A stretch of DNA of 64,000 bases from Acinetobacter populi. GTDB taxonomy: Bacteria > Pseudomonadota > Gammaproteobacteria > Pseudomonadales > Moraxellaceae. A program made the translations under genes and the position numbers. A model generated the notes under the pieces. The model ran no database searches. It had not been told where the DNA came from and saw only the letters and a program-made list of their open reading frames with translations. Below are positions 1 to 9,567 of this stretch, one piece after another (position 1 is the stretch's first letter; each line of letters opens with the position of its first letter). The stretch covers positions 62,001-126,000 of the forward strand of contig NZ_NEXX01000002.1 in NCBI RefSeq assembly GCF_002174125.1, in the 5' to 3' direction.

Positions 1-48
1 TTCATTTTGGCGGTCATTATATAATAACACCGCAACGCAGTTTAGGAC

Positions 49-78
49 TTGACAATGATGGATGATAATTTTTAGCAT
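49..78 (+). promoter_or_regulatory. Candidate sigma-70 promoter of the DUF2059 gene
   Basis: A perfect TTGACA -35 hexamer at 49-54 is followed 17-18 bases later by a weak -10 (TTAGCA or TAGCAT) at 72-78. It lies about 35 bp before the first downstream gene. The -10 is poor, so this is tentative. Confidence 0.3.
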
Positions 79-111
79 GTATTTTCGATAAACATAGCTG
101 AAATCTATACG

Positions 112-618
112 ATGAATAAAATACGATATGCACTGCTTCTTACTTTTGCCCTTCCCTGTATGGCTTTTGCACAACCTGCAAGTGAACAATCCGTTCGTGA
201 ATTACTTAAAATCACCAAATCTGAACAAATGATTGATGCGGTGAATGCACAAATGGAAAGTATTATTGCTGCCTCCATGAAAAATATAGAACAGGATCAG
301 GACAAGCCTTTAAATGACAAACAACAAAAAGCATTAAAAGATTTTGCAGCGAAAGTGGCAAAAATTATGGGCAATACCATGCAATGGTCGGAAATCGAAG
401 CAGACATGATAAGAATTTATGCCAATAGTTTTAATCAGGAAGAAATTAATGGCATGATTAACTTTTATAAAACCCCGGTAGGTCAAGCCACCATTGAGAA
501 GATGCCTGTGGTCATGCAACAAAGTATAGAAATGGGACAAAACTTATCGCAGCGTGCCATGCCACAAATTCAGCAAGCAGCCCAAGAGCTACAAAAAGAG
601 ATGAAAGCTGCTGAATAA
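112..618 (+). CDS. DUF2059 domain protein, exported
   Basis: 168-residue protein with a clear Sec signal peptide: a basic start, a hydrophobic core to about residue 17 and an AFA-Q junction near residue 20, so it should be periplasmic. Residues about 85-145 match the DUF2059 pattern, with the sequence MIRIYANSFNQEEINGMINF followed by FYKTPVGQA. DUF2059 proteins are small, helical and of unknown function, and are common in proteobacterial periplasms. The ATG has no strong Shine-Dalgarno site but begins the signal peptide exactly. The gene is monocistronic and converges on lysS across a shared terminator. Family assignment is from recognised motifs; a role cannot be given. Confidence 0.8.
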   Translation: MNKIRYALLLTFALPCMAFAQPASEQSVRELLKITKSEQMIDAVNAQMESIIAASMKNIEQDQDKPLNDKQQKALKDFAAKVAKIMGNTMQWSEIEADMIRIYANSFNQEEINGMINFYKTPVGQATIEKMPVVMQQSIEMGQNLSQRAMPQIQQAAQELQKEMKAAE

Positions 619-668
619 CTGAATCTCTAAACGAATACATCTGTACAATCATAAAAAGCAATACCATA

Positions 669-698
669 AAAAAAGCAACCGTAATAGGTTGCTTTTTT
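669..698. terminator. Bidirectional Rho-independent terminator
   Basis: A 12-bp perfect inverted repeat, AAAAAAGCAACC at 669-680 and GGTTGCTTTTTT at 687-698, with a 6-base loop. A-tract and T-tract flank it on both sides. It lies between the convergent DUF2059 gene and lysS and can serve both. Confidence 0.9.
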
Positions 699-713
699 AA
701 CTTACAGTATTTT

Positions 714-2243
714 TTAGATGTCTTTACGACGCATATGTGGGAATAAAATCACATCACGAATACTTGGGGCATCTGCAAATAACATCACCAAACGGTCAAT
801 CCCAATGCCTTCACCGGCAGTTGGTGGTAAACCATATTCCAGTGCTTCGATAAAGTCTGCATCATAGTGCATGGCTTCATCATCACCTGCATCTTTTTCG
901 GCCACTTGTGCCTGAAAACGCTCTGCCTGATCAATTGGGTCATTTAATTCGCTAAATCCATTGGCAAGTTCACGACCACCAATAAAGAATTCGAAACGGT
1001 CTGTAATATGTGGATTTTCGTCATTACGACGTGCAAGTGGTGAAGTTTCCGCAGGATATTCGGCAATAAATGTCGGTTGACGTAATTTGGTTTCTACGGT
1101 TTCTTCAAATACGATGGTTTGTAACTTACCTAAACCAAATCCGGGTTTTACCTGTTCCTTGAGTTGTTCACTAACAAACTTGGCCAGAAACTCACGATCA
1201 TTCACATTTTCCGCAGTAAATTCTGGATTATGTTCAAGAATTGCATCAAACATGGAAATTTTCTTGAATGGACCTTTAAAACTATAAACTTCGCCCTGAT
1301 ACGGTACATCTGTTGTTCCCAGAATATCCAGTGCAAGTTTTTCCAGCATGTTCTCGGTCAGGTTCATCAAATCTTTATAATCTGCATAAGCCTGATAGAA
1401 TTCAATCATGGTAAATTCTGGATTATGACGGGTTGAAACACCTTCATTACGGAAGTTACGGTTGATTTCAAATACGCGTTCAAATCCACCAACCACCAGA
1501 CGTTTTAAATAAAGTTCAGGTGCAATACGCAAAAACAATGGCATATCCAGCGCATTATGATGCGTCTCAAACGGACGAGCAGAAGCACCACCAGGAATAA
1601 CATGCATCATTGGGGTTTCAACTTCCATAAAACGCTCATTGCTTAAATATGTCCGAATCCCGGACACCACTTTGGCACGAATTTCAAATGTTTTGCGTGT
1701 TTCCTCATTCACAATCAGATCAAGATAACGCTTACGATATTTGACTTCTGTATCAGTTAAACCATGAAATTTATCTGGCAGTGGACGCAGTGATTTAGTC
1801 AAGAGTTCAAAGTGTTCGATATGCACATAGAGATCACCTTTGCCAGAACGACCAATATAGCCCTGAATTGCGATAATATCGCCCAAATCCAGACCCTTGA
1901 TCACATCCAGTACATCTTTATCCAGCTCTTTACGCGGTACATACAGCTGAATACGACCCGTCATGTCCTGAATCACGATAAATGAACCACGATTCAACAT
2001 GACACGGCCTGCAACTTTTACATATACATGTTCTGCGGCTTCAATCTCTTCTTTGGATTTATCCTGAAACTGCTGTTGCAAATCCGCTGCATAATTTTCA
2101 CGTTTAAATGTATTTGGCCATGGACTAGTGCCAGTTTCTTTCGCATGTTGCTGAATCTGCTTTAACTTGGCATGACGCTGTGCGATTAAATCGTTTTCAG
2201 AAATTTGCTGTTCAGAAGTCGATTGAGCGTTATCTTGCGTCAT
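714..2243 (-). CDS. lysS: Lysyl-tRNA synthetase, class II (LysS)
   Basis: 509 residues, the normal length for bacterial class II LysRS. It charges tRNA-Lys with lysine using ATP in the cytoplasm. An N-terminal OB-fold anticodon-binding domain (about 70-170, with [20 protein letters not shown]) precedes the class II catalytic core. Motif 2 is present ([20 protein letters not shown], then [16 protein letters not shown]) and motif 3 is near the C-terminus ([20 protein letters not shown]). The first about 30 residues are polar and poorly conserved, as usual. The gene stands alone with its own terminator. No anomaly seen. Confidence 0.97.
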   Translation of the reverse strand: MTQDNAQSTSEQQISENDLIAQRHAKLKQIQQHAKETGTSPWPNTFKRENYAADLQQQFQDKSKEEIEAAEHVYVKVAGRVMLNRGSFIVIQDMTGRIQLYVPRKELDKDVLDVIKGLDLGDIIAIQGYIGRSGKGDLYVHIEHFELLTKSLRPLPDKFHGLTDTEVKYRKRYLDLIVNEETRKTFEIRAKVVSGIRTYLSNERFMEVETPMMHVIPGGASARPFETHHNALDMPLFLRIAPELYLKRLVVGGFERVFEINRNFRNEGVSTRHNPEFTMIEFYQAYADYKDLMNLTENMLEKLALDILGTTDVPYQGEVYSFKGPFKKISMFDAILEHNPEFTAENVNDREFLAKFVSEQLKEQVKPGFGLGKLQTIVFEETVETKLRQPTFIAEYPAETSPLARRNDENPHITDRFEFFIGGRELANGFSELNDPIDQAERFQAQVAEKDAGDDEAMHYDADFIEALEYGLPPTAGEGIGIDRLVMLFADAPSIRDVILFPHMRRKDI

Positions 2244-2450
2244 TCTTTGCCTCGGTTAACTATAAAATTAAAATGAAGTGCAATATTTTATCAGAAAACT
2301 ATGTATTTTCGCACTGTTACCTGCAACAAGGCGATAAATATTTCCAATTGATGCATCACTTACCCAATTTATCAAGATATAAATTGCCCGAACAGGCCGG
2401 ATATGCTATTTATAAAAGTAGATATACAACGATAAATATGGAGTAAATAT

Positions 2451-2891
2451 ATGTCTTATCAGCATATTTTGGTACCGGTTGATGATTCTCCCATTTCTTA
2501 TGCAGCAGCTGAAGATGCATTATCGCTTGCCAAATTAAGTGGTAGTCAAGTTACTTTGCTTAGTGTTGTGGCTGTTGATCCCTTTGTTGGCGTCGATTTT
2601 TATAAAATTGCACCAGCCATTACTGACTATTTTATGCAAGCTGAATCCGGGGCAAAATCACGACTGGAAGAATTACAACAATCCTTTGTCAATGACGGTA
2701 TTGACGTACAAACAAAAATCTATCATGGTGCGCCCGCAGAAGGTATTCTCTATGTAGCTGATGAAGTGAACGCGGATCTTATCGTAATGGGGTCACATGG
2801 TCGTACCGGCGTCAAAAAGTTAATGATCGGCAGTGTGGCACAAGCTGTTTTGGCACAATCACATATTCCTGTATTGATTGTAAAACAGTAA
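2451..2891 (+). CDS. Universal stress protein, UspA family
   Basis: 146 residues, a single Usp domain covering the whole protein. It begins with the typical YQHILVPVDDSPIS strand and ends with the nucleotide-binding signature GSHGRTGVKKLMIGSVAQ, that is G-x2-G-x9-G-S. This signature suggests the ATP-binding subclass rather than UspA sensu stricto. Such cytoplasmic proteins are induced by starvation and stress. An ATG at 2451 follows GGAGTAAAT at a good distance. Monocistronic, followed by a hairpin. The exact biological role of this paralogue cannot be told from sequence. Confidence 0.92.
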   Translation: MSYQHILVPVDDSPISYAAAEDALSLAKLSGSQVTLLSVVAVDPFVGVDFYKIAPAITDYFMQAESGAKSRLEELQQSFVNDGIDVQTKIYHGAPAEGILYVADEVNADLIVMGSHGRTGVKKLMIGSVAQAVLAQSHIPVLIVKQ

Positions 2892-2900
2892 ATTCTGAAC

Positions 2901-2948
2901 AAAATGCACGAATGGCTAGCATGTTAGACGTTTAAACTCGTGCATTTT
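2901..2948 (+). terminator. Probable terminator of the usp gene
   Basis: An 11-bp perfect inverted repeat, AAAATGCACGA at 2901-2911 and TCGTGCATTTT at 2938-2948, ten bases after the usp stop codon. The loop is long (26 bases) and the T-tract is short, so efficiency is uncertain. Confidence 0.6.
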
Positions 2949-3001
2949 GATACATTTCTGACATTAGGTTTTGTTTATTTTAATTTTATACACAATAAAT
3001 T

Positions 3002-3736
3002 ATGGCTATCAAAATCAATCGATTTAAATCGACCCATGCTCAAGCATTAAAGCAATTTAACTGGAAACGGTGGATATTCTCTATTTGTGTTGCTGTTAAT
3101 AGTCAATGGCTTTTGGCAAATCCAGCAGAACAACAAGCTCATCACTTAAGTACAATCATTGAGGGCACCAATTTAAATACCGCAGATTATATCTGGCATC
3201 TGCAACTTCGTCCTGATATCAAGACAAAAACCATTGCCGTTACCTTATTAAACCCACATCCAGAATTGACCGTATTAAATCAACGTGCGATTGCAATTGC
3301 TCAAGCAACAGCATTGAATTCATTACCGGAACAATATACAGAACAAAAATCTTCAAAGCAGCGTGAACTTTATACAAGCTATCAACTTGATGTTAAATTT
3401 CCTCAAGGGATACAGCGACAAAAGTATTTCCCTCGGAATTTATATCAATCTAATGCCTATCTGACCCGTTTGTGTAAAAGTACCTTGCAAAATACTGCCA
3501 AGTCTACGCCTGATGAGAGTCCACAGCAGATTGAAATCTTGCTCCATCTTGTTGTAGATACATCAGGTAAAGTGACTTCTCTAGAAGCAGAACATCAACA
3601 ACAACGGGATAAAAATTTTGAAGCAATCTTAAGTCAGGAGATCAACAAGCGACCACCTTTTTTAACATATAATGAGAACGGTGTACCTACCACATTTAAT
3701 GTGACACAACCCTTATCTACCAGTTGTCAGAATTGA
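3002..3736 (+). CDS. Exported protein, possible TonB C-terminal-like domain
   Basis: 244 residues with an N-terminal hydrophobic segment at about 24-40 after several basic residues. This is either a long signal peptide or one membrane anchor. The C-terminal part (about 172-235) has a TonB-C-like layout: a strand with VVDTSGKVTSLEAE, a helix, a PPFLTYNENG turn and a final strand. The proline-rich linker and membrane anchor order of true TonB are missing. I do not recognise the family with certainty. It converges on dusB with 29 bp between the stop codons. Function unknown. Confidence 0.7.
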   Translation: MAIKINRFKSTHAQALKQFNWKRWIFSICVAVNSQWLLANPAEQQAHHLSTIIEGTNLNTADYIWHLQLRPDIKTKTIAVTLLNPHPELTVLNQRAIAIAQATALNSLPEQYTEQKSSKQRELYTSYQLDVKFPQGIQRQKYFPRNLYQSNAYLTRLCKSTLQNTAKSTPDESPQQIEILLHLVVDTSGKVTSLEAEHQQQRDKNFEAILSQEINKRPPFLTYNENGVPTTFNVTQPLSTSCQN

Positions 3737-3765
3737 TAAACATCCTGATTGTCTTCAATTAATTG

Positions 3766-4827
3766 TCATGCTGAGGCGACTTGTACATCCGCCATATTCT
3801 GACCAAATGCCAGTAGTGCATCAAAATATGCGGCAACGACTTTTGCCTGTTCGGATGTCGACTCAACCTGATACATGGACTGGCGAAATTCATTGCTATT
3901 GCGTAGCCCTTTGGTATACCAGGCAATATGCTTACGGGCAATTCGACAGCCGGAATACTCACCATAGAACTGATACAATTCGGCCAGATGTCCAATCAGA
4001 ACGTCTTTGATTTCTGTAATGTCTGGTGCAGCAAGATATTCCCCTGTAGCCAGATAATGCTGAATCTCACGAAAAATCCACGGGCGACCTTGTGCAGCGC
4101 GACCAATCATAATCGCATCGGCACCCGTATAATCCAGTACAAAACGAGCTTTTTCAGGCGTATCAATATCACCATTGGCAATCAATGGAATGGAGATTAA
4201 ATTTTTGACTTCCTTGATTAAATCATAACGTGCTGTATTTAAATACATGTCTTCACGGGTACGACCATGCAATGCCAAGGCTGCAATCCCGGATTGCTCC
4301 GCCTGTTTGGCAATTCTTAAAATATTTTCTTCACCATTTTTAAAGCCAAGTCTGGTTTTAAGTGTCACTGGTACATCTACTGCTTCAACTACCGCATCCA
4401 GAATACGTGCGACCAAATCTTCATCCTGTAATAATGCTGATCCTGCCAGTTTATTACAGACTTTTTTTGCCGGACACCCCATATTAATATCAACAATCTG
4501 GGCACCATTGGCCACCTGATATCGAGCTGCTTCTGCTAGCTCTACAGGATCGGAACCAGCGATTTGTGCCGAAATTGGCGCAATTTCACCATCAAAATTA
4601 GCCCGATATAGACTTTTTTTACTCATGCGTAAGGTCTTGTCTGCGGTCATCATCTCACTGACTGCATGACCCGCACCAAAGTGTTTACATAATGTTCTAA
4701 ATGGACGATCCGTTACCCCGGCCATCGGCGCAACCCAAATCTGATTACGCTTGGTCTTATCAAATAACTCGTCAATTACCTTATTTTTCATCACATCATC
4801 TATGCCCAAATCTTCGACCATTTTCAA
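3766..4827 (-). CDS. dusB: tRNA-dihydrouridine synthase B (DusB)
   Basis: An FMN- and NADPH-dependent enzyme that reduces specific uridines in tRNA. Family landmarks are all present: VAPMAGVTDRPFRTLCKHFG at the barrel entry, QIAGSDP, INMGCPAKKVCNKLAGSALL with the catalytic cysteine of the GCP motif, HGRTR, IPLIANGDI and GADAIMIGRAAQGRPWIFRE. It is about 353 residues, some 30 longer than E. coli DusB at the N-terminus. The coordinate given begins at a TTG; ATG codons at 4821 and 4791 are likelier starts because homology only begins near QIWVAPMAG. In many gammaproteobacteria dusB is followed by fis; no fis is next to it here. Confidence 0.93.
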   Translation of the reverse strand: MKMVEDLGIDDVMKNKVIDELFDKTKRNQIWVAPMAGVTDRPFRTLCKHFGAGHAVSEMMTADKTLRMSKKSLYRANFDGEIAPISAQIAGSDPVELAEAARYQVANGAQIVDINMGCPAKKVCNKLAGSALLQDEDLVARILDAVVEAVDVPVTLKTRLGFKNGEENILRIAKQAEQSGIAALALHGRTREDMYLNTARYDLIKEVKNLISIPLIANGDIDTPEKARFVLDYTGADAIMIGRAAQGRPWIFREIQHYLATGEYLAAPDITEIKDVLIGHLAELYQFYGEYSGCRIARKHIAWYTKGLRNSNEFRQSMYQVESTSEQAKVVAAYFDALLAFGQNMADVQVASA

Positions 4828-4911
4828 TGTTTTTTCGTCATTTGCAAGTACTTGTTAAGTTACATTGAACTCAAAAGAGATTTTATTTAGACGTCAAAAG
4901 CCAGAAATAAA

Positions 4912-4937
4912 AACAGGCATCAATTCTGATGCCTGTT
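4912..4937 (-). terminator. Rho-independent terminator of gcd
   Basis: A 9-bp perfect stem, AACAGGCAT at 4912-4920 and ATGCCTGTT at 4929-4937, with an 8-base loop. Read on the minus strand it is followed by TTTTTATTTC. It lies 45 bp after the gcd stop codon. Confidence 0.85.
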
Positions 4938-4981
4938 GTAGATACCGCCCAATGTTTTATTAAGCAGAATAAAGTCGTACG

Positions 4982-7390
4982 CTATTTTGTATCAGGTAAA
5001 GCATAGGCAACCAGATAATCACCCATTTTGGTACCAAATGAGCCATGACCACCTGCCATGATCACCACATATTGTTTACCATTGATTTCATAGGTCATCG
5101 GTGTGGCTTGTCCACCTGCTGGTAAGCGAGCTTCCCAGAGTTTATCGCCATTTGATACATTATAGGCCCGGATATAATTGTCCTGTGTTGCCGCAACGAA
5201 CATCACATTACCTGCTGTCGAGATTGAACCACCCAAACCAGGCACACCAATTTTCAATGGCGGTAACTGCATTAAATTTGGCAAACTGTCACGAATTGTA
5301 CCAATACGTTTTTTCCATACTACTTGATGCGTATTTAAATCCACACCAGCCACAAATCCCCAAGATGGTTGTTTACATGGCAAACCAAATGGCGATAAAA
5401 AGGCACTGATTTCGACGCCATACGATACACCATACATGGGTTGTACGCCTTGTTCAGTACCCGCACCTCGAGCTGTTTCCTGACGATCTGGATTTTCTGG
5501 AATCAGGCGTGAAACAAAAGGTAAGCCAATAGGATTCATCACAGCAACCTGACGGTCTGGATTGACTGAAATACCACCCCATTCAAATACGCCCAAATTA
5601 CCCGGGAATACCAGCGTACCATTTTCAGAAGGTGGTGTATAAATACCATCATAATTGAGTTTCTTAAATGATACTCGGCACATCAACTGGTCAAACATGG
5701 TGGCACCCCACATGTCTTTATCCGTCAACTTCTGTTGTGGTGCAAGGTCAAGATCGGAAAATGGCTGCGTTGCTGAATAATGTTCACCTTTAGTTTGTGG
5801 ACCACGTTTGACTGTTTGTGGTACCGCACGCTCGGTAATCGGAACAATGGCACGGCCATCACGACGATCTAGTACAAAGACATTTCCGGTTTTGGTGGTT
5901 ACATAGACTGCTGGCACCATTTGTCCACTTTGGTCCTTGATCTCGGCCAGTGTAGGCTGAGAAGGTACATCCATATCCCACAAATCATGATGCGTGGTCT
6001 GGAAATGCCAGATCAATTTACCTGTGGTCGCATTCAAAGCAAGCACAGAATTGGCATAACGCTCTTTTAACTCGGTACGATCACCGCCCCAGATATCGGG
6101 TGTACCGACACCGGTAGGTACAAATACCACGTCGGCTTTGGCATCATAAGCCAACGGTGCCCAAGCATTCGGCGAGTTATGGACAAAAGTCTGGCCTGGT
6201 GCCGGAATGGCATTCGGATCTTCTGCACCGGTATCAAATACCCATAATAATTGACCATTATTGACATCGTAACCACGGATCACACCAGAAGGTTCTTTGG
6301 TGGAAAAGTTATCGGTTACAGAACCTGCAATAATAATCGTGGTTCCGGTTACAATCGGTGGTGAAGTCGGGTTATAACCACCTGGATAAGCAAATGGCAT
6401 ATCTTTTTGCAAATCTACTTCGCCATTTTTACCAAAATCCTCACAACGCTGACCATTATCGGCATTGATTGCCACCAAGCGACCATCATTCACCGGTAAA
6501 ATAATTTTACGTGGACATTGTGTCGATGAAGATTGTTTATGTGCCAAGCTCGTTGCAAATTCGGCGGTATTATTTTCATCATAATAAGATACCCCACGAC
6601 AAGTCAGATGCTGATAGGTTTTGTCCGCTTTTAATTTTGGATCAAAACGCCACTTTTCCTTACCTGTTGCAGGATCGAGCGCAATTAGATACTGATGTGT
6701 CGTACACATATACATATTATTGCCGATCTTGATTGGTGTCACCTGATTGGTGGTTTCGCCGGAATCATGATCTGTTTTTAAATCGCCAGTGCGAAAAGTC
6801 CATGCGACTTTCAGCCCTTTTACATTTTGATCATTAATCTGAGTTAAAGGTGAATAGCGTACACCAGCCTGTGTACGACCATAAGCTGGCCAGTCAGCGG
6901 AATCAACACCGTCTATTGCCTGTGCAGTTTGTGGTTGTTCGTTTGTAATTGTGCCGTGGATTTCCTGCGGATCATTAAAAATCGCATAAATCATTACCAC
7001 AATTGCAATTCCTAATGTACTGGATAATACCGCCTTACCTGAGGTCTTGGGTTGCCCTATATCACGGGTCACACCGGGAACCAGCAACCATAATCCCAGT
7101 AAGCCCAAAATATCCAGTCGGGGAGCCAATGCCCAGAAGTCGGTACCCACTTCCCAGACTGCCCAAATTACCGTACCAATCATCAATGCAGCATACAGCC
7201 ATAGAGCTGTAATGGAACGACGCATCAAGAAATAAGCACTCAGTAATAAAATCAACCCAGTAATAATGTAATACCAAGAACCACCTAATGTTGCTAAATA
7301 AATACCTCCACCGAGCAAAACCACACCAAATACTGCTAGAATGAATACGGTAAATAAACGTATTCCAGATTTTTCAACAGGTTGATCCAT
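4982..7390 (-). CDS. gcd: Membrane-bound quinoprotein (PQQ) glucose dehydrogenase
   Basis: 802 residues, the family's usual size. The inner-membrane enzyme oxidises glucose and other aldoses to lactones in the periplasm and passes electrons to ubiquinone. Five hydrophobic helices fill residues 1-145. A PQQ beta-propeller follows, with the start DWPAYGRTQAGVRYSPLTQI, repeated W-motifs (GKEKWRFDP, GQLLWVFDTG, GKLIWHFQTTHHDLWDMDVP) and the PQQ-site region GGISVNPDRQVAVMNPIG. Shine-Dalgarno GAGGTGA precedes the ATG. No PQQ biosynthesis genes are in the window. Acinetobacter is the classic host of this enzyme. Confidence 0.96.
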   Translation of the reverse strand: MDQPVEKSGIRLFTVFILAVFGVVLLGGGIYLATLGGSWYYIITGLILLLSAYFLMRRSITALWLYAALMIGTVIWAVWEVGTDFWALAPRLDILGLLGLWLLVPGVTRDIGQPKTSGKAVLSSTLGIAIVVMIYAIFNDPQEIHGTITNEQPQTAQAIDGVDSADWPAYGRTQAGVRYSPLTQINDQNVKGLKVAWTFRTGDLKTDHDSGETTNQVTPIKIGNNMYMCTTHQYLIALDPATGKEKWRFDPKLKADKTYQHLTCRGVSYYDENNTAEFATSLAHKQSSSTQCPRKIILPVNDGRLVAINADNGQRCEDFGKNGEVDLQKDMPFAYPGGYNPTSPPIVTGTTIIIAGSVTDNFSTKEPSGVIRGYDVNNGQLLWVFDTGAEDPNAIPAPGQTFVHNSPNAWAPLAYDAKADVVFVPTGVGTPDIWGGDRTELKERYANSVLALNATTGKLIWHFQTTHHDLWDMDVPSQPTLAEIKDQSGQMVPAVYVTTKTGNVFVLDRRDGRAIVPITERAVPQTVKRGPQTKGEHYSATQPFSDLDLAPQQKLTDKDMWGATMFDQLMCRVSFKKLNYDGIYTPPSENGTLVFPGNLGVFEWGGISVNPDRQVAVMNPIGLPFVSRLIPENPDRQETARGAGTEQGVQPMYGVSYGVEISAFLSPFGLPCKQPSWGFVAGVDLNTHQVVWKKRIGTIRDSLPNLMQLPPLKIGVPGLGGSISTAGNVMFVAATQDNYIRAYNVSNGDKLWEARLPAGGQATPMTYEINGKQYVVIMAGGHGSFGTKMGDYLVAYALPDTK

Positions 7391-7707
7391 ATATCACCTC
7401 GATCTATAATTTTTCTACAACCAGCTTAGATTTTCTGACCTATTCATCATATAAAAAGTTCAAATGCTATCTCAGCTTTGTCAATTATACAAAAGTCCTG
7501 AATAGCTTAAACCAATATGCTATCAATCAACCACAGAATTTGTATTTTCTATAAAAAAATTAAAATAAACATATGTACTTCATACATGATGATTATAAAG
7601 CTTTACACATTATGGATTATTTTTATGCAAAAAATTAAAGATGATATTTTATTCATGCGTACATAAAACTCTATCCCTTCTCCTTAAATCACTCAAATCG
7701 AACCCGT
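7391..7707. other. Intergenic stretch upstream of gcd
   Basis: 317 bp of AT-rich DNA between the gcd start and the end of the esterase gene. It should hold the gcd promoter, but I see no convincing -35/-10 pair, repeat or small gene. GAGGTGA at its left edge is the gcd ribosome-binding site. Confidence 0.5.
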
Positions 7708-8466
7708 TTAAATTACATTATATTTTTGCTGTGTACGCTCAATCATCTCTACAACTTGCTCGGGCACAATCACTTGTGGTACATGTCCAGTATCAACCGT
7801 ATAAATTTCAGCACCTGGACTAAGTTGCTGCATCAAACGCTGCATTTTGATATTTAAAGATTGGTCTTGTAGCGCTTCAATATAAATCCGCTGCACACGC
7901 CCATAGTGTTCTGGACTCAGACTAAGTCGTAAATCACGTCCAGTTTCAGTTTGAGCAGTAAAATTTCTTGCTAATCCTGCAGCCTCTAGCATCGGATAAT
8001 CCTGCAAAAATATTTTGATTACACCCTCTTCGGTCACTTCACTGATTTTACCCGCTTCAGAAAATTTTAAATAAGGCGAAATCCCTTCAAAACTTTGTCC
8101 CGGAAATCTAGCCTCGCAAAGCTGTTTTAATTCTAAAAATGTCATGCCACTGGGCAGCATCATACCAACCAGATAAATCAGCGCATGAATTCGATCGGGA
8201 ATCATTTCTGCCACCTGCGAAATCGTAATACCTCCACCACTATGGCCCAGTAAAAATACTTTTTCGCCCAAAGCATGAATATAATCAAACACATACTGAC
8301 TATAAGAGCGCAAAGAAACTTCTATAGTAGGATCAGGATGATGACCATTACCGGGTAAATCCAGTGCATGCACCTGCCAGCCCCGTTCAATAAGCAAAGG
8401 TTTAATTAAATCAAATGACCAGCTTCCCTGCCATGCGCCATGTATTAATACAATGTGCTTAGCCAT
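7708..8466 (-). CDS. Alpha/beta-fold hydrolase (esterase)
   Basis: 252 residues, one alpha/beta-hydrolase domain. It opens with KHIVLIHGAWQGSWSFD (oxyanion-hole HGAW) and has the nucleophile elbow GHSGGG with Ser76. A late aspartate and the HVPQ histidine near residue 230 complete a likely Ser-Asp-His triad. The form resembles the methylesterase/hydroxynitrile-lyase-like subgroup, whose members cleave small esters. No signal peptide. Its start overlaps the end of the upstream dioxygenase gene by 8 bases, so the two should be translated together and probably act on one compound. Substrate unknown. Confidence 0.88.
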   Translation of the reverse strand: MAKHIVLIHGAWQGSWSFDLIKPLLIERGWQVHALDLPGNGHHPDPTIEVSLRSYSQYVFDYIHALGEKVFLLGHSGGGITISQVAEMIPDRIHALIYLVGMMLPSGMTFLELKQLCEARFPGQSFEGISPYLKFSEAGKISEVTEEGVIKIFLQDYPMLEAAGLARNFTAQTETGRDLRLSLSPEHYGRVQRIYIEALQDQSLNIKMQRLMQQLSPGAEIYTVDTGHVPQVIVPEQVVEMIERTQQKYNVI

Positions 8467-9409
8467 AGGTTCTCCGGTACATTTCCTGATGATGTTTTTC
8501 GACAGTGGTTACCGGATATTTGGCAATATCACCTTCATTTAAACAGGTTTCAATACAACGTATCTCATGCTCAGGATTACCACCGAAGAAAAACGGCACC
8601 GAATAACGTTCTACACCAGACCGATTGATTACACGATGTCGGGTAGATTGATACAAATCATTGGTCCAGCGCGCAATCAGATCGCCCAGATTCACCACAT
8701 AACTGCCTGCAATCGGTTGTGCATCAAGCCAAATGTGTTGCTGATGATCCCAGACTTGCAAGCCGCCATTCATATCCTGTAATAATAAAGTCAAACCACC
8801 AAAGTCGGTATGCGCACCACAACCTTTTTCATTTGGTAAGGGATTTGCAGGCTGCGGTGGATAATGTAACAAACGTAAAGTAATCATGGCTTGCTGATTG
8901 TATTGATTAAAATAATCTTCATTTAGATCCAGTGATAATGCCAATGCACGCATCAAGCGGATCGATAATGCCTCAACCTCTTGCTGATATTGCATCATGA
9001 CCTGTTTAAATTCTGGTAAATCTTCCGGCCACTGATTAGGACCATAATTAAAGCGTTTATTTTTGACTTCTTCACTGTCCAGCGCATATTCCCGTCCTAC
9101 ATAAAAACCTTCCTTAAGATCTGGTGGTGCATCTGCCTCCAGTGTTTGATTCTTTAAAGGTTCATAGCCACGATTGGCAATCGATTTATTTTTATTGATC
9201 TGTTCTTTGGCTGGCAGCGGTAAATTAAAAAATTGCTGGCTATATTGGAATACTTGCTGCTGTAAATCTGCACTGATGCCATGATTGATAATATAGAAAA
9301 AACCCTTATCCAGACAAGCCTGACGTATTTGTTTTGCCACGGCAAGGCGGTCTTCAAAATTTGTACTGGATAAAGCCGCCACATCAATAAGAGGAAGTGT
9401 TAAAGTCAT
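8459..9409 (-). CDS. Isopenicillin N synthase-like 2-oxoglutarate/Fe(II) oxygenase
   Basis: 316 residues in the DIOX_N plus 2OG-FeII_Oxy arrangement. The N-terminal domain has the typical ACLDKGFFYIINHGI. The iron ligands are visible as His200-x-Asp202 (GAHTDFGGLTLLLQD) and His258 (STRHRVINRSG); RYS at 268-270 is the expected 2-oxoglutarate carboxylate anchor. Bacterial relatives oxidise varied small molecules, so the substrate cannot be named. It is the first gene of a two-gene unit with the overlapping esterase. Confidence 0.9.
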   Translation of the reverse strand: MTLTLPLIDVAALSSTNFEDRLAVAKQIRQACLDKGFFYIINHGISADLQQQVFQYSQQFFNLPLPAKEQINKNKSIANRGYEPLKNQTLEADAPPDLKEGFYVGREYALDSEEVKNKRFNYGPNQWPEDLPEFKQVMMQYQQEVEALSIRLMRALALSLDLNEDYFNQYNQQAMITLRLLHYPPQPANPLPNEKGCGAHTDFGGLTLLLQDMNGGLQVWDHQQHIWLDAQPIAGSYVVNLGDLIARWTNDLYQSTRHRVINRSGVERYSVPFFFGGNPEHEIRCIETCLNEGDIAKYPVTTVEKHHQEMYRRTYG

Positions 9410-9527
9410 TACAGCAGATTCCGGAAATTCGTTGCATTGTTAAAAAAGCAATTGTTATGCCATTTTTTACAACTTTTGATTTCATCTCTTATGCTTAAAT
9501 CGTACTGAATTGTTCCCGTATAAATAT

Positions 9528-9553
9528 CAAACACACCTGTACCGGTATGTTTG
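9528..9553 (-). terminator. Probable terminator of the MFS gene at 9.6 kb
   Basis: A 10-bp stem with one G-T pair (9528-9537 against 9544-9553) and a 6-base loop. On the minus strand it is followed by the T-rich ATATTTATAC. It lies 15 bp past the stop codon of the MFS gene. Confidence 0.65.
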
Positions 9554-9567
9554 ACCGACTAGCATCA

